Positions 50,396-63,225 of a DNA stretch of 64,000 bases are shown here, one piece after another. Numbering within the stretch: the first letter of the stretch is position 1; each line of letters starts with the position of its first letter. Under the pieces are notes generated by a model, which worked only from the letters and a program-made list of their open reading frames with translations, searched no databases and was not told the origin of the DNA. The DNA is from Odiellus spinosus (taxonomy: Eukaryota > Arthropoda > Arachnida > Opiliones > Phalangiidae), in contig OY987233.1 of assembly GCA_963920705.1 (NCBI GenBank), forward strand, positions 4,454,001 through 4,518,000, in the 5' to 3' direction. Both the position numbers and the translations under genes were made by a program.

Positions 50396-51640
50396 CCTTC
50401 TAATTTTCAAATTAGCTTGCCTAAAAATCCAGATCAATTTTAAAATTCCCTGACCTGATTTAGCCTAATTTTCAAATTACCTGACCTAGCTGTTAAACGC
50501 AATTTTAAATTCCCTGACCATTTAAGAGCAGTTTTCAAATTCCCCGACCTAGCTATTAAGCCCAATTTTCAAATTACCTGACCTAGCTGTTAAGCCCAAT
50601 TTTCAAATTCCTTGACCTAGCTGTTAAGCTCAATTTTCAAATTCCTTGACCTAGCTGTTAAGCTCAATTTTCAAATTCCCTGACCTAGCTGTTAAGCCCA
50701 ATTTTCAATTCCCTGACCATTTAAGAGCAATTTTCTAATCCCACGACCTATTAAGAGCAATTTTCAAATTCCCTGACCTATAGTAAGCCCAATTTTCAAA
50801 TTCCCTGATCATTTAAGATCAGCTTTCAAATTCCCTGATCATTTAAGATCAACTTTCAAATTCCCTGATCATTTAAGATCAATTTTCAAATTACCTGACC
50901 TGTTTCGACCAATTTTGAAGTTATATGGCCATTTAAGCCCAATTTTCAAATTCCCTGACCTAGCTGTTAAGCTCAATTTTCAAATTCCCTGACCTAGCTG
51001 TTAAGCCCAATTTTCAATTCCCTGACCATTTAAGAGCAATTTTCTAATCCCACGACCTATTAAGAGCAATTTTCAAATTCCCTGACCTATAGTAAGCCCA
51101 ATTTTCAAATTCCCTGACCTATAGTAAGCCCAATTTTCAAATTCCCTGATCATTTAAGATCAGCTTTCAAATTCCCTGATCATTTAAGATCAACTTTCAA
51201 ATTCCCTGATCATTTAAGATCAATTTTCAAATTACCTGACCTGTTTCGACCAATTTTGAAGTTATATGGCCATTTAAGCCCAATTTTCAAATTCCCTGAC
51301 CATTTAAGAGCAATTTTCTAATCCCACGACCTATTAAGAGCAATTTTCAAATTCCCTGACCTATAGTAAGCCCAATTTTCAAATTCCCTGACCTAGTAAG
51401 CCCAATTTTCAAATTCCCTAATCATTTAAGATCAATTTTCAAATTCCCTGATCATTTAAGATCAATTTTCAAATTCCCTGATCATTTAAGATCAATTTTC
51501 AAATTCCCTGATCATTTAAGATCAATTTTCAAATTACCTGACCTGTTTCGACCAATTTTGAAGTTATATGGCCATTTAAGCCCAACTTTCAAATTTCCTG
51601 ACTTGTTAAACCCAATTTTGAAATTCCCTTGAAGACCAAT
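50396..51640. repeat. About 33-bp minisatellite (CAATTTTCAAATTCCCTGACC)
   Basis: About 38 copies. Unit variants end GTTAAGCC, ATTTAAGAG, TATTAAGAG, ATAGTAAGCC, or ATTTAAGATC. Longer groups of variants recur (for example the block ending GTTTCGACCAATTTTGAAG at about 50.91, 51.25 and 51.55 kb), giving a higher-order spacing of about 0.3 kb. Confidence 0.93.
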
Positions 51641-52070
51641 TTCCTAAATATCTGACCTCTTAATCGAATTTCTAAACTGACCTTCCTGGTTTTACCAGAC
51701 TCACATAATCCCATAAACTAAATTCAAGTCATTTATTTTAAACATTCATAGATAACAATAATTAATTTCTACTCCTTTCATAAATTCTCCTTCTGATAGA
51801 AATCTGCAGAAAATTAAGGGTCACATCTCCGTTTTCAATTTTAGGTATACCTTTGTTCTAAAAAATATACCAAAAGATAAAGCCAACGCGTAATGGTACA
51901 CCAAGTTAAGATTCATAGTAAGAAAAGTAGTCTTAACCCCTTCCAGAGCCTCGCCAGGAAGATTTGTATCTCTGTTCTTGGAGGAATTAGGTTTAGGAAT
52001 CAAAGATTGTTTCAGTGTTTGGTATAAATTGGCGGTCCCATATTCAACTCTTAATATTTGAAGCCTTAAG
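51641..52070. other. Intergenic DNA, no gene seen
   Basis: A 60-codon minus-strand frame (51821-52003) has no recognisable feature. Confidence 0.5.
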
Positions 52071-52605
52071 CCTGAGCTACGGTCACACTAGCATTCCTTA
52101 ATCGATTTGAAACGCTAAAATCAAACCGATATTCAAATCGCCAGGAATCGTTTTAATCGCCACGTGTTCGCGCGTTATCTTTATAAATCGATTTATTGTA
52201 GCTTCGTCTAGCGGCTGTTGAAACCGAATCGGTACGAAACTGGTTCCCGAAGCAGTTTCGAGAAATCGAATCAAATCAATTCGAGAAAAGACGGATTCTC
52301 GTTCAAACGACTCTAGAGAAACGTTTTGAAATGGTTTAAATTGATTACAAGACCTAGTATGAACGCGGCTATTGTAATCGATTCATATCGTTTTTTTCAA
52401 ATCAATTTGAATCGAGTTCTCGAAGTCTGCTTAGGGAAACTAAAATATACTTTATACACTGCTTCGGAACCAGTTTCATACCGATTCGGTTTCAACTACC
52501 GATAGATGAAGCTACGATAAATCGATTTATAAAGATAAAGCGTGAAGCTTAAAACGATTCCTGGCGATTTTATTATCGGTTTGATTTTATTGAGTTCATA
52601 AAATG
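52071..52605. mobile_element. TAAATCGATTTATCGTAGC foldback element, both arms
   Basis: Arms run GGTCACACTAGC, AATCGATTTGAAACG, AAATCGATTTATTGTAGC, GAAACCGAATCGGTACG to a centre near 52370, then mirror out through CCGATTCGGTTTC, GCTACGATAAATCGATTTAT and CGATTCCTGGCGATTT. No coding capacity. Confidence 0.85.
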
Positions 52606-52964
52606 AAATACTTTCATTCCTCAACCATATTCCTACAAGCTCTAGCTTCTCAAGTGATGGAGTTTGGAATGCGGAAAATACAAGGAATTACTGGATCGTT
52701 GAAGTAGAAATAATTTCCGCGGTTTCGATTACACATTTCAAATATCACTAGATGAGCCCGAATTACGCCTCATTCGCCTAAAAGCCAGCAGCTCTCGCGA
52801 CAAGAGACTAATTTAATCAAGATAAATGAGACGAAAGATTAAAGGTCATCGAATTTCGCCTAGCGGTTAATATATTAGGTCAAATTAGGGCTTGTTTCTC
52901 ATATCGGGTATCGGACCATCAGGATACGCTCTTCATTACTGAAAATATTCAATATTTCATAAGC

Positions 52965-53225
52965 TACGGTCACACTAGCATTTCTTAATCGATTTGAAAG
53001 GGTAAAATCAAACCGATATTCAAATCGCCAGGAATCATTTTAAGCGTCAAGCGTTATCTTTATAAATCGATTTATCGTAGCTTCATCTATCGGTTGTTGA
53101 AACCGAATCGGTATGAGAACTCTAATAAAATCGATTCGAGAAAAGACAGGACACCAGCGAAATGTTTTGAAACGGTTTAAATCGATTCCGAGGCCTAGTG
53201 TGAACACCGCTTTTGTTGAAAGCTT
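52965..53225. mobile_element. TAAATCGATTTATCGTAGC family, single arm
   Basis: CGGTCACACTAGCATTTC through TAAATCGATTTATCGTAGC to GGCCTAGTGTGAACACCGC. Confidence 0.8.
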
Positions 53226-53539
53226 TGTTTTGTAATGATATAACGGTAGTGTTCTTTGCTTAAAATGACTATAGGTAAACTATGTAGTACATGAGATTGC
53301 AAATGCGTTAAAATAAAGTGCAAAATATATTTACATAAAAATATATAAAAAATGCTTTTAAGATTAAAGATATATATTTCTAAGTTAAGCTGATGACATT
53401 TAGGCCTAGCGCCTGTAAAGTGTTACAGCCACTACGCTTCGGTGTCCAGAGAGAAGCCCAACCTATTGCACCTTCTAAATAAGAATTGGAATGTCCCTTC
53501 ACATCCCTAACATAAGGCCTAGAATTATAATATAATCAC

Positions 53540-53795
53540 TTTATTCCATGAAATTAAACAACGCCTCGTAGCTTGAATACATTAGCAAAGGGCCAGTTTT
53601 ACCTCATAGCCCATCACTTAAAAATAGTCAAAAAAGTCATCACCCCTGTCTGGCTCGAGTGGTTTGGACTCTTCCTCGATATTTTGAGTCGGGAGAGAGG
53701 GAAGGAATTTAGGCGGGCCGCGCTTGGCTATATTGTCTTCCCTCCCAACTCCGGAATTTCTCCGCATAGTGTCGCTCAATACTCTGATTACTCTC
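53540..53795 (-). mobile_element. REP-A dispersed element, copy 4
   Basis: CTTTATTCCATGAAATTAA, AGCCCATCACTTAAAAATAG, ATATTTTGAGTCGGGAGAG, CCGCGCTTGGCTATATTG, GGAATTTCTCCGCATAGTG. The most complete inverted copy without interruption. Confidence 0.82.
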
Positions 53796-54959
53796 AATAT
53801 AATTGAATTGAATGAATTGTGAGAATAGCCAATTTTCTCAACTTGCTTGGATTTAAATAATATGTAGGGTAGGGTCGCTTAACTCTGAACGCTTTTTAGT
53901 AAATCTGAGATCTCAATTACTATGCAATTTTTAGTGACGAAGTTAATTATTTAATGTCAAGTTTGAATAGTCGCACACCCGTTGCGCTAGTTTTCATCAT
54001 TCCATGACGCGTACTTCTGACGTAGACCCGGTTTTAAAGACGGCAGTAGCGGCTTCTAATTCTGAACGAACGATTCTAATTCTGAACGTCCTGATTCCAA
54101 TTCTGAACACCCACTGCTTCTAAATCTGAACTATGTTAAAACTATCTAAAATAAGTACAGTCCGCCGCCACTGCTACGGGGTGCTGTTTACTTTTACGGA
54201 ATAAACTGATAGACTTTTGGTCTTAGAGGTTAGAGATTTATAAATATTTTTTTGTTGTCCATCATTTTTAGACTAGTAAATAAGTAAACAACCAATACTA
54301 ATATTTGAATAACACTTATATAACTCTCAAACAATGAAAGAAGCAAACCTATTCCTTACGACATAACTTAATTACAGCGCTTCAATGTAAATTCATGAAA
54401 GAAATAAATTCAAAAGACCGTGACTGAAACGCGACTTCTATAGGAATGTTAATTTAAATCTCTATATAGTATTCAAGATTAATTGTCAGTGTAGCGAAAG
54501 CCGAAGCGGATTGACACACAATGCTACAACCTCGTACGAAAATAAACATAAGCTTTGATATTAATAAATAAATTATTTCAATTCGAATGCGAATCACGCG
54601 CACAGTTACGGTGCCTTTAAGTCGAAGACAACGACTAATAGAGAAAAAAAGGTAGCCTAGCTTTGAGCGTATTACCACCTCGAGCAAGAATTGTACAAAA
54701 ATCCATATGATGTCTATCAATACCATGCAGTATTGATTAAATATATCAACAGAAAAAAGGTATGGTATACGATAAGCGAGGCAGAAAAAGCGCAGGAATC
54801 AGAGCGTGTATGAAGGAGGGTGTACAGCCTTGAATTTACAATTTTACTATACACTGTACGTTTCACTGTTAAGTATATGGGGTGGGGGGGGGGGTAAAAT
54901 AGTACGAAGCAGACTAGGTTTTTATGCACAATAATAAATGAAACTATACCCTAGACTTG
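53796..54959. other. Intergenic DNA, no gene seen
   Basis: Includes a 'TTCTAATTCTGAACG' short tandem (about 54055-54130, four or five copies) and a G run near 54881-54893. Two minus-strand frames (90 and 70 codons) show no domain. Confidence 0.5.
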
Positions 54960-55995
54960 GCAAGGGTCTGATGAATTTAAGGTGCTCTAGAGATAAATTT
55001 ACGTTGGAAAATGGTTGGAATTAGTTGGGGAAAAGATAGAGGGAAAAGGGTTGGATTACGGTTTGAATAATGTGGGGAAAAGGCTGGAAAATGTTTGGAA
55101 AATAGTTGGATTAAAGTTGAAAAATTATCGTGGGAAAATAGTTGGATTAAGCTTGGAAAAAGTTGTGAGAAAATGCTTGGATTAATGTTATTAGAAAACT
55201 GATTTGAATCAGGTTGTGAAAAAGTTTGAATAAATATGGGAAATGGTTCGATTAAGGGCTGGAAAATGGTTCGATTAAGGGCTGGAAAATTGGTTGGATT
55301 AAGGGCTGGAAAATGGTTGGATTAAGGGCTGGAAAATGGTTGGATTAAGGGCTGGAAAATGGTTGGATTAAGGGCTGGAAAATGGTTGGATTAAGGGCTG
55401 GAAAATGGTTGGATTAAGGGCTGGAAAATGGTTGGATTAAGGGCTGGAAAATGGTTGGATTAAGGGCTGGAAAATGGTTGGATTAAGGGCTGGAAAATGG
55501 TTGGATTAAGGGCTGGAAAATGGTTGGATTAAGGGCTGGAAAATGGTTGGATTAAGGGCTGGAAAATGGTCGGATTAAGGGCTGGAAAATGGTTGGATTA
55601 AGGGCTGGAAAATGGTTGGATTAAGGGCTGGAAAATGGTTGGATTAAGGGCTGGAAAATGGTTGGATTAAGGGCTGGAAAATGGTTGGATTAAGGGCTGG
55701 AAAATGGTTGGATTAAGGGCTGGAAAATGGTTGGATTAAGGGCTGGAAAATGGTTATATTAAGGGGCGGAAAATGGTTGGATTAAGGGCTGGAAAATGGT
55801 TGGATTAAGGGCTGGAAATGGTTGGATTAAGGGCTGGAAAATGGTTGGATTAAGGGCTGGAAAATGGTCGGATTAAGGGCTGGAAAATGGTTGGATTAAG
55901 GGCTGGAAAATGGTTGGATTAAGGGCTGGAAAATGGTTATATTAAGGGGCGGAAAATGGTTGGATTAAGGGCTGGAAAAGGTTGTAGTAAGGATG
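54960..55995. repeat. 23-bp minisatellite (GGAAAATGGTTGGATTAAGGGCT)
   Basis: About 33 nearly perfect 23-bp copies from about 55235 to 55990, preceded by degenerate copies (54.99-55.23 kb). A variant unit (TTATATTAAGGGGCGG) appears twice, at about 55751 and 55936, marking a recent segmental duplication of about 185 bp inside the array. Confidence 0.94.
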
Positions 55996-56675
55996 GCAAA
56001 GGTTATGAAAAATGGTTTGATTAACGTTGGAAAAATCTTTTTAAAAATTAATGGAACAAGGTTGGAGAATAATACAAAATGTTTGGAAAAATGCTAGGAA
56101 AAATATTACAATGGAAAATGATTGAAACAATGGTTAGATTATCTGCCTTAAATCTCTTACCAACTTTAATCTCTATATATTACTTGACCTTAGCCTGACC
56201 TTTCAGATAAAGTTCCAAAAACCCACGACCATGCCTTGACTTTTTAGTTGAATTTTAAATTCATTAAATATTGAATTGTTTCCCACACGTACACAGCTAG
56301 AATTATTTCTCCTACTTGGTGGTTACTACACTATGACGCCAAAATAAATTCAAAATAGGAAACAAGACAAGAAAACGGAAACTCTCCCCTTTTATACAAC
56401 ATACATGCATTCCACTATAATTTTTTCTTTTTTTCCTTATCTCGGAGATGGGTCTAGGCCCTCGCGAGCGAAGAACCACCGGGACACGCGTGCATAGTTA
56501 TACAGCAAGCTGGTTATAAAATTTTCAGTAGTATATTCCTCTATTCAGGTCCTAGCTGCACGAAGAAAGCGAAAAAAGTCTGCTGAGGAGAAAAGTACGG
56601 TATAGGATGATCTGGTCGAGTGGCAGAACCCATCCCCCCACCCAAAAACAGCTTCAAGGGATAGTCTCACAAAAA
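55996..56675. other. Intergenic DNA, no gene seen
   Basis: No supported gene. Confidence 0.5.
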
Positions 56676-56785
56676 GGGAGAATGCAACCTAATAACAAGT
56701 GATTTTTAATCGATACCTTATCGTTTAAATAGACCTAATCTAACAGTACAAATTACAAACAAATATTAGCTTAATACTAAACAAT
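56676..56785. mobile_element. AATGCAACCTAAC foldback family, single arm
   Basis: GGGAGAATGCAACCTAATAAC, GTGATTTTTAATCGATACC and the ACAAACAAATATTAGC block; broken by the adjoining REP-A copy. Confidence 0.75.
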
Positions 56786-56995
56786 ATAGCTAAGCGCGGC
56801 CCGCCTAAACTCCGTCCCTCTCTCTCGACTCAAAATATCGAGGAAGAGCCCAAATTACTCGAGCCAGACAGGGGTGATGACTTTTTTGGCTGGTTTTAAG
56901 TGATGGGCTAGTACGTTTACCTGGCCCTTTGCTGATAGTATTAAGCTATAGTTGTTTACTCTAGCGTAATATAGTGATAAAGGTTTGGAGATAAC
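56786..56995 (+). mobile_element. REP-A dispersed element, copy 5
   Basis: ACAATATAGCTAAGCGCGGC, CCGACTCAAAATATCGAGG-type block (TCGACTCAAAATATCG), CTCGAGCCAGACAGGGGTG, AAGTGATGGGCTA. Confidence 0.8.
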
Positions 56996-57384
56996 AATCT
57001 CTAAGATGTTATAGTTAATCAGGTCTATTTATTAATCGTTTTAGATTGTCTGGATTTTATGGGAGACTTGATCTTAAACTTTCTCTTTCGTTCTTTCTCC
57101 AGCGTGCGTAATAGATTTCTCCGGTAGAGAAGCGGCTTCCCCATATGTATATATATACACCCAGATGATCCAAAAGGAACCACGCGAAGCCAAAAAGAAG
57201 AGGTATAGTGGCAGCGGGGCCCAGAAGGCGGAAGAAAAGAATGACTCAGTAAGAGCGAGAGAGAGAGAGAAAGGAAAACTACATATTTCTTTCCCTTCTA
57301 CGAATCGTTCGACCGGAATGTTTATACGTCGCCATAAAGATGCCTCTACAAACGTCAAATAAAAAAAATGAAAAATCTAATTTC

Positions 57385-57422
<38 letters not shown>

Positions 57423-58635
57423 ATAATTAAGTCAGGAATTTGCTATTATTGGCTTCAAAGACTAGTCACTTTAACATAGAACTAAATTAACAATGGACCC
57501 CAATCTTAATAGAAAGATCTATATGAGCAAATAACAGGCTAGCGCGTATCGATATTAATATCATTACAAAGTCCAGAAACACGAAAAAAAGGTGGATATT
57601 TGGTATTTTCTACATTTGCTAGACTAAATACTGATTTATCGAATTTTAAGTTTATTAAGATATGGGCCTAGATGGATTTAAATTAATTTTTCTGCGCATT
57701 TTTGTCCGGTAAACATACCTCACAGGCCTTCTGTGGTAACCAAATTAACATTATTTACAAACTAATTATTACTATTATAAATTATTTGTGTCTTCGCTGT
57801 GTGATCATGGATTAATCAACCTCACTCTGGTAAAATGATTGTTCGAATCGAACCCTGGTGACAAAAATTGTCTACACCGGAAGTTTCTAGCTACCGATAC
57901 ACGGGGTGAAATATTGAAGGGGAAAAAACTCTGAAGCAGACGATGCTCTCGTGGATTACTTCCGGATTTGTTTCGGTAAGGGAGTAAATTGAGGGGCCGG
58001 ATAAAATGTCTAGCAGCCATGTTTGAAACATACATCTTCAACTACTAGTATAGGAAATCGTACCAGAGTGAAATATCCCTGTAAGGTTGATTAATCCATG
58101 GTGTGATGGTACCTTGAAGGTCATATATAATAAGACTAGAAGGACCACGAGCCTGGTTCACTGAGGAAAGCCTCGTGAGAAAGAGAGAGAGAGGAAAGTG
58201 GGTGGAGAATTTGATGAAATTGAACATTACAATTGAGCCGGGTTATCTAGGGGTCGAGTATTGCATGCGGACGAAAAGTTTTCCGACTTTAGTAAAATCT
58301 TTCCTTGTATTTCTCCCCCTAATATAAATATATGCAAGAGGCCAGGGTTTCGGGACATAAAAATAGAAAGTTTAAAAATGACCATATATTCTCTCTAGGT
58401 TGTAAAGTTTAGATCTCTAAAAATAAATTTTATGATCGGATGAAGTGCGTGATGGTATTTACGTGATTCCAATGGATTTGGTTTGGTTTACGAAATATAT
58501 TCAAATACATCTTTACAAAAGCGTATGAGATTACTAGAAGTAGATTAACGATAATGATTTTAACGCGGAACATTGGTTTAAACAAATAATTACCCGAAAC
58601 CAAAAACAGGGTAATCACTAAAAATTTGAAAATCC
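56996..58635. other. Intergenic DNA with a 32-base A run
   Basis: An A run spans about 57389-57420. Two opposite frames near 57074-57362 overlap each other and look like base-composition artefacts. A short inverted pair (GATTAATCAACCT near 57811, AGGTTGATTAATCCATG near 58085) brackets about 290 bp that may be another hairpin element. No gene. Confidence 0.5.
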
Positions 58636-59050
58636 TATATAGGAAATATAGGAAATTTCTTTGAGAAATATAGGAAAATATAGGAATTTTTTTTTGCGAA
58701 ATATAGGAAAATATAGGAAATTTCTTTTGCGAAATATAGGAAAATATAGTAAATGTCTTTGCGAAATTTAGGAAATTTCTTAGCGAAATATAGGAAAATA
58801 TAGGAAATTTCTTTGCGAAATATAGGAAAATATAGGAAATTTCTTTGCGAAATATAGGAAATTTCTTTGCGAAATATAGGAAAATATAGGAAATTTCTTT
58901 GCGAAATATAGGAAAATATAGGAAATTTCTTTGCGAAATATAGGAAAATATAGGAAATTTCTTTGCGAAATATAGGAAAATATAGGAACAATTTATGTAA
59001 AATATAGGATAAAATAGGAAGAAATAAGTGTAAAATATATGATAAAATAG
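58636..59050. repeat. About 32-bp minisatellite (GAAATATAGGAAAATATAGG)
   Basis: About 12 copies of GAAATATAGGAAAATATAGG with AAATTTCTTTGC. A minus-strand frame (FLYFAKKFPIF type peptide) is a by-product. Confidence 0.93.
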
Positions 59051-59392
59051 GAAAATAATTAATTAAAAGTAGGAACCATGTTTATTATTGCATCACAACT
59101 CTCGCCACCGGTTTAAACATGGTATTAATATGATGAAATTGCTTAAATAGTATGGAATATTACAGACTATTTTAACTGGAAAATGTACAGTTAAGCTAAA
59201 ATAATCTTATACAGCCACAGCTGACGGTATGATTTATAACTTTACCCTTAACTAGAGATTTTGAGTAGAAATATAGGAGATTATAGGAATTGCCATTAAA
59301 TTATAGGAGAATATAGGAAGGAGGTGAAAATATAGGAAAAGTGGTCAGCCTGCAAAAAAATAATAAAATATATTTCAAATAATCTAAATCCA
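59051..59392. other. Intergenic DNA, no gene seen
   Basis: Scattered GAAAATATAGGA motifs only. Confidence 0.5.
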
Positions 59393-59840
59393 AAAAAGCC
59401 TTTAAGAGGAACAGCTGTTGAATTTATTTTCAGAATTTGTAGATAGGTTTTTATTGTTTAAATTAATTTCTGAAATTTGGTCAAATTTGAATAAAAGTAA
59501 ATATAAAATCGGACCAAACATATTATTTCGACCTTCAACAGCTCTTGTAATGTCCTAACATTGCGTTTGATGCCTAAGACCTTGGGTAACAAACGCCGCC
59601 CTATTCTTTTAATGTTAGGACATTACAAGCGCTGTTGAAGGCTGAAATAAATATGATTGGCCCGATTTTATTCTTACTTCTATATTTAACTTTACCAAAC
59701 TTTAAAAATTTATTTAAACATCAAAAACGTCTCTAAAAATTGTTTAAAATTTTGGAATACGTTTTTTGGCATGGTGATTCCGAAAATAAATTTAAAATCT
59801 GTTCCATTTTTCGCTCCAAGTTTCCCTTTAATCTAAATTA
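59393..59840. mobile_element. Foldback element, CTTCAACAGCG family, copy 3 (both arms)
   Basis: Arms from GGAACAGCTGTTGAATTTAT to the mirrored TTTAAAATCTGTTCC, with the inner pair CCTTCAACAGCTCTTGTAAT / ATTACAAGCGCTGTTGAAGG. Most complete member; about 445 bp. Confidence 0.85.
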
Positions 59841-60227
59841 ATAAAAATAAGTTGTAAAAGTAAATTTAAAATTCAATTCGCGTATCACAGCTATGCAATA
59901 AAAGCTCTAATGAATTTTTAACCGTATACTTTTGCGCTTAAAATTTTCTTTAAAAATAAACAAGACCATTTTAAAAAGAAAATTACTTAAAAAATTATAA
60001 AACCAACTAAACTAGAAAGGTATTTTATATATTGATACCGATTTCATTACGGTAATAATTACTTAACACAATTTAAATTATTTTGTAATTTGCTATTATA
60101 ATCAGGCTTGCATCGAATTTTTAAATCGAGTTTAAATGAAATTTGGATGACATTTTCGGAAATATAATTAAAGGGAAACTTGGAGGTATAAATGGAACAG
60201 CTTTAGAATTTATTTTCTGAATTTCCT

Positions 60228-62815
60228 CATTGGGAAGGCCGATTCCTCATTGAAAAAGCCGATTTCCTCATCGGGAAAGCCGATTTCCTCATAGTTAAAG
60301 CCACTTTCCTCATTGTTAAAGCCAATTTCCTCCCTGTTAAAGTCGATTTCCTCATTATTAAAGCCAATTTCCTCATTATTAAAGCCAATTTCCTCATTAT
60401 TAAAGCCAATTTCCTCATTATTAAAGCCAATTTCCTCATTGTTAAAACTGATTTCCTCATTGTTAAAACTGATTTCCTCATTGTTAAAACTGATTTCCTC
60501 ATTGTTAAAACTGATTTCCTCATTGTTAAATCCGATTGTTAAAAGCCACTTTCCTCATTGTTAAAGCCAATTTCCTCACTGTTAAAGTCGATTTCCTCAT
60601 TATTAAAGCCAATTTCCTCATTATTAAAGCCAATTTCCTCATTGTTAAAACTGATTTCCTCATTGTTAAATCCGATTGTTAAAAGCCACTTTCCTCATTG
60701 TTAAAGCCAATTCCTCACTGTTAAAGTCGATTTCCTCATTATTAAAGCCGATTTCCTCGTTGTTAAAACCTATTTCCTCATTGTTAAAGCCACTTTCCTC
60801 ATTGTTAAAGCCACTTTCCTCATTGTTAAAGCCAATTTCCTCCCTGTTAAAGTCGATTTCCTCATTATTAAAGCCAATTTCCTCATTATTAAAGCCAATT
60901 TCCTCATTATTAAAGCCAATTTCCTCATTATTAAAGCCAATTTCCTCATTGTTAAAACTGATTTCCTCATTGTTAAAACTGATTTCCTCATTGTTAAAAC
61001 TGATTTCCTCATTGTTAAAACTGATTTCCTCATTGTTAAAACTGATTTCCTCATTGTTAAAACTGATTTCCTCATTGTTAAATCCGATTGTTAAAAGCCA
61101 CTTTCCTCATTGTTAAAGCCAATTTCCTCACTGTTAAAGTCGATTTCCTCATTATTAAAGCCAATTTCCTCATTATTAAAGCCAATTTCCTCATTGTTAA
61201 AACTGATTTCCTCATTGTTAAATCCGATTGTTAAAAGCCACTTTCCTCATTGTTAAAGCCAATTCCTCACTGTTAAAGTCGATTTCCTCATTATTAAAGC
61301 CGATTTCCTCGTTGTTAAAACCTATTTCCTCATTGTTAAAGCCACTTTCCTCATTGTTAAAGCCACTTTCCTCATTGTTAAAGCCACTTTCCTCATTGTT
61401 AAAGCCAATTTCCTCATTGTTAAAGCCAATTTCCTCACTGTTAAAGTCGATTTCTCACTGTTAAAGCCAATTTCCTCATTGTTAAAACCGATTTCCTCAT
61501 TGTTAAAACCGATTGTTAAAAGCCACTTTCCTCATTGTTAAAGCCAATTTCCTCACTGTTAAAGTCGATTTCCTCATTATTAAAACCATATCCTCATTGT
61601 TAAAGCCAATTTCCTCATTGTTAAAGTCAATTTCCTCATTGTTAAGGCCAATTTCCTCATTATTAAAGCCAATTTCCTCATTGTTAAAACTGATTTCCTC
61701 ATTGTTAAATCCGATTGTTAAAAGCCACTTTCCTCATTGTTAAAGCCAATTCCTCACTGTTAAAGTCGATTTCCTCATTATTAAAGCCGATTTCCTCGTT
61801 GTTAAAACCTATTTCCTCATTGTTAAAGCCACTTTCCTCATTGTTAAAGCCACTTTCCTCATTGTTAAAGCCACTTTCCTCATTGTTAAAGCCAATTTCC
61901 TCATTGTTAAAGCCAATTTCCTCACTGTTAAAGTCGATTTCTCACTGTTAAAGCCAATTTCCTCATTGTTAAAACCGATTTCCTCATTGTTAAAACCGAT
62001 TGTTAAAAGCCACTTTCCTCATTGTTAAAGCCAATTTCCTCACTGTTAAAGTCGATTTCCTCATTATTAAAACCATATCCTCATTGTTAAAGCCAATTTC
62101 CTCATTGTTAAAGTCAATTTCCTCATTGTTAAGGCCAATTTCCTCATTATTAAAGCCAATTTCCTCATTGTTAAAACTGATTTCCTCATTGTTAAATCCG
62201 ATTGTTAAAAGCCACTTTCCTCATTGTTAAAGCCAATTCCTCACTGTTAAAGTCGATTTCCTCATTATTAAAGCCGATTTCCTCGTTGTTAAAACCTATT
62301 TCCTCATTGTTAAAGCCACTTTCCTCATTGTTAAAGCCACTTTCCTCATTGTTAAAGCCACTTTCCTCATTGTTAAAGCCAATTTCCTCATTGTTAAAGC
62401 CAATTTCCTCACTGTTAAAGTCGATTTCTCACTGTTAAAGCCAATTTCCTCATTGTTAAAACCGATTTCCTCATTGTTAAAACCGATTGTTAAAAGCCAC
62501 TTTCCTCATTGTTAAAGCCAATTTCCTCACTGTTAAAGTCGATTTCCTCATTATTAAAACCATATCCTCATTGTTAAAGCCAATTTCCTCATTGTTAAAG
62601 TCAATTTCCTCATTGTTAAGGCCAATTTCCTCATTATTAAAGCCAATTTCCTCATTGTTAAAGCCGATTTCCTCATTGTTAAAGCCAATTTCCTCATTGT
62701 TAAAGCCGATTTCCTCATTGTTAAAGCCGATTTCCTCATTGTTAAAGACGATTTCCTCATTGTTAAAGCCAATTTCCTCATTGTTAAAGCCGATTTCCTC
62801 ATTGGGAAAGCAAGC
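60228..62815. repeat. 21-bp minisatellite (TTTCCTCATTGTTAAAGCCAA) with 487-bp higher-order repeat
   Basis: About 120 copies of a 21-bp unit over 2.6 kb. A broken unit (CCGATTGTTAAAAGCCAC) recurs as a marker. From 61228 the pattern repeats with a period of exactly 487 bp (61228, 61715, 62202), and translated frames of these blocks are identical. An earlier 552-bp period is seen (60676 and 61228). Long open frames on both strands (for example 60676-61116) arise because 21 is a multiple of three. The array starts inside the end of a foldback element arm (ATTTATTTTCTGAATTTCC). Confidence 0.95.
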
Positions 62816-63225
62816 CGAGTATAATTTCCTATTAAAAATTATTCATTATTTCAGAAAGAGAAGTAAAACTTTTATAAATATTAAGTTGCTTGAATAACGC
62901 AATGAATAACTGTCTCGTTAGGCTTATAATATAATAATCTATAACAATCTACAATATAAATATTAAAATAGTATTATGTCCTTGTCAGAATAAAAATTCA
63001 TATTTCATATCGTGCAGGAAGCGGATAGTTCCTGCAATACAGAGGAAAAACAATCAATATTGACTTGATATGGCTATAATCAATTGAATATTCTTCTCCC
63101 CCCCACAGTTTACCGCCCAACAAGTATAAACATACTGCCAGAAAGATATAAAAACTTCAAGACGAAGAAACTAACTAATTATTAATAACCCTAATGATCG
63201 ACAGAAGAAGAGTCTTGGCTAGAAA
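62816..63225. other. Intergenic DNA, no gene seen
   Basis: AT-rich; nothing recognisable. Confidence 0.5.

Noticed and set aside
50396-51640. CRISPR-like regular spacing of repeats
   Set aside because: The units are contiguous tandem variants without unique spacers, and the genome is eukaryotic.
57074-57362. Opposite-strand overlapping frames of 94 and 65 codons
   Set aside because: Low-complexity composition (GAGA tract), mutual overlap and no domain.
60313-62897. Long frames encoding SSLLKPI repeats and, on the other strand, MRKSVLT repeats
   Set aside because: By-products of the 21-bp minisatellite; no start context and no flanking exon.
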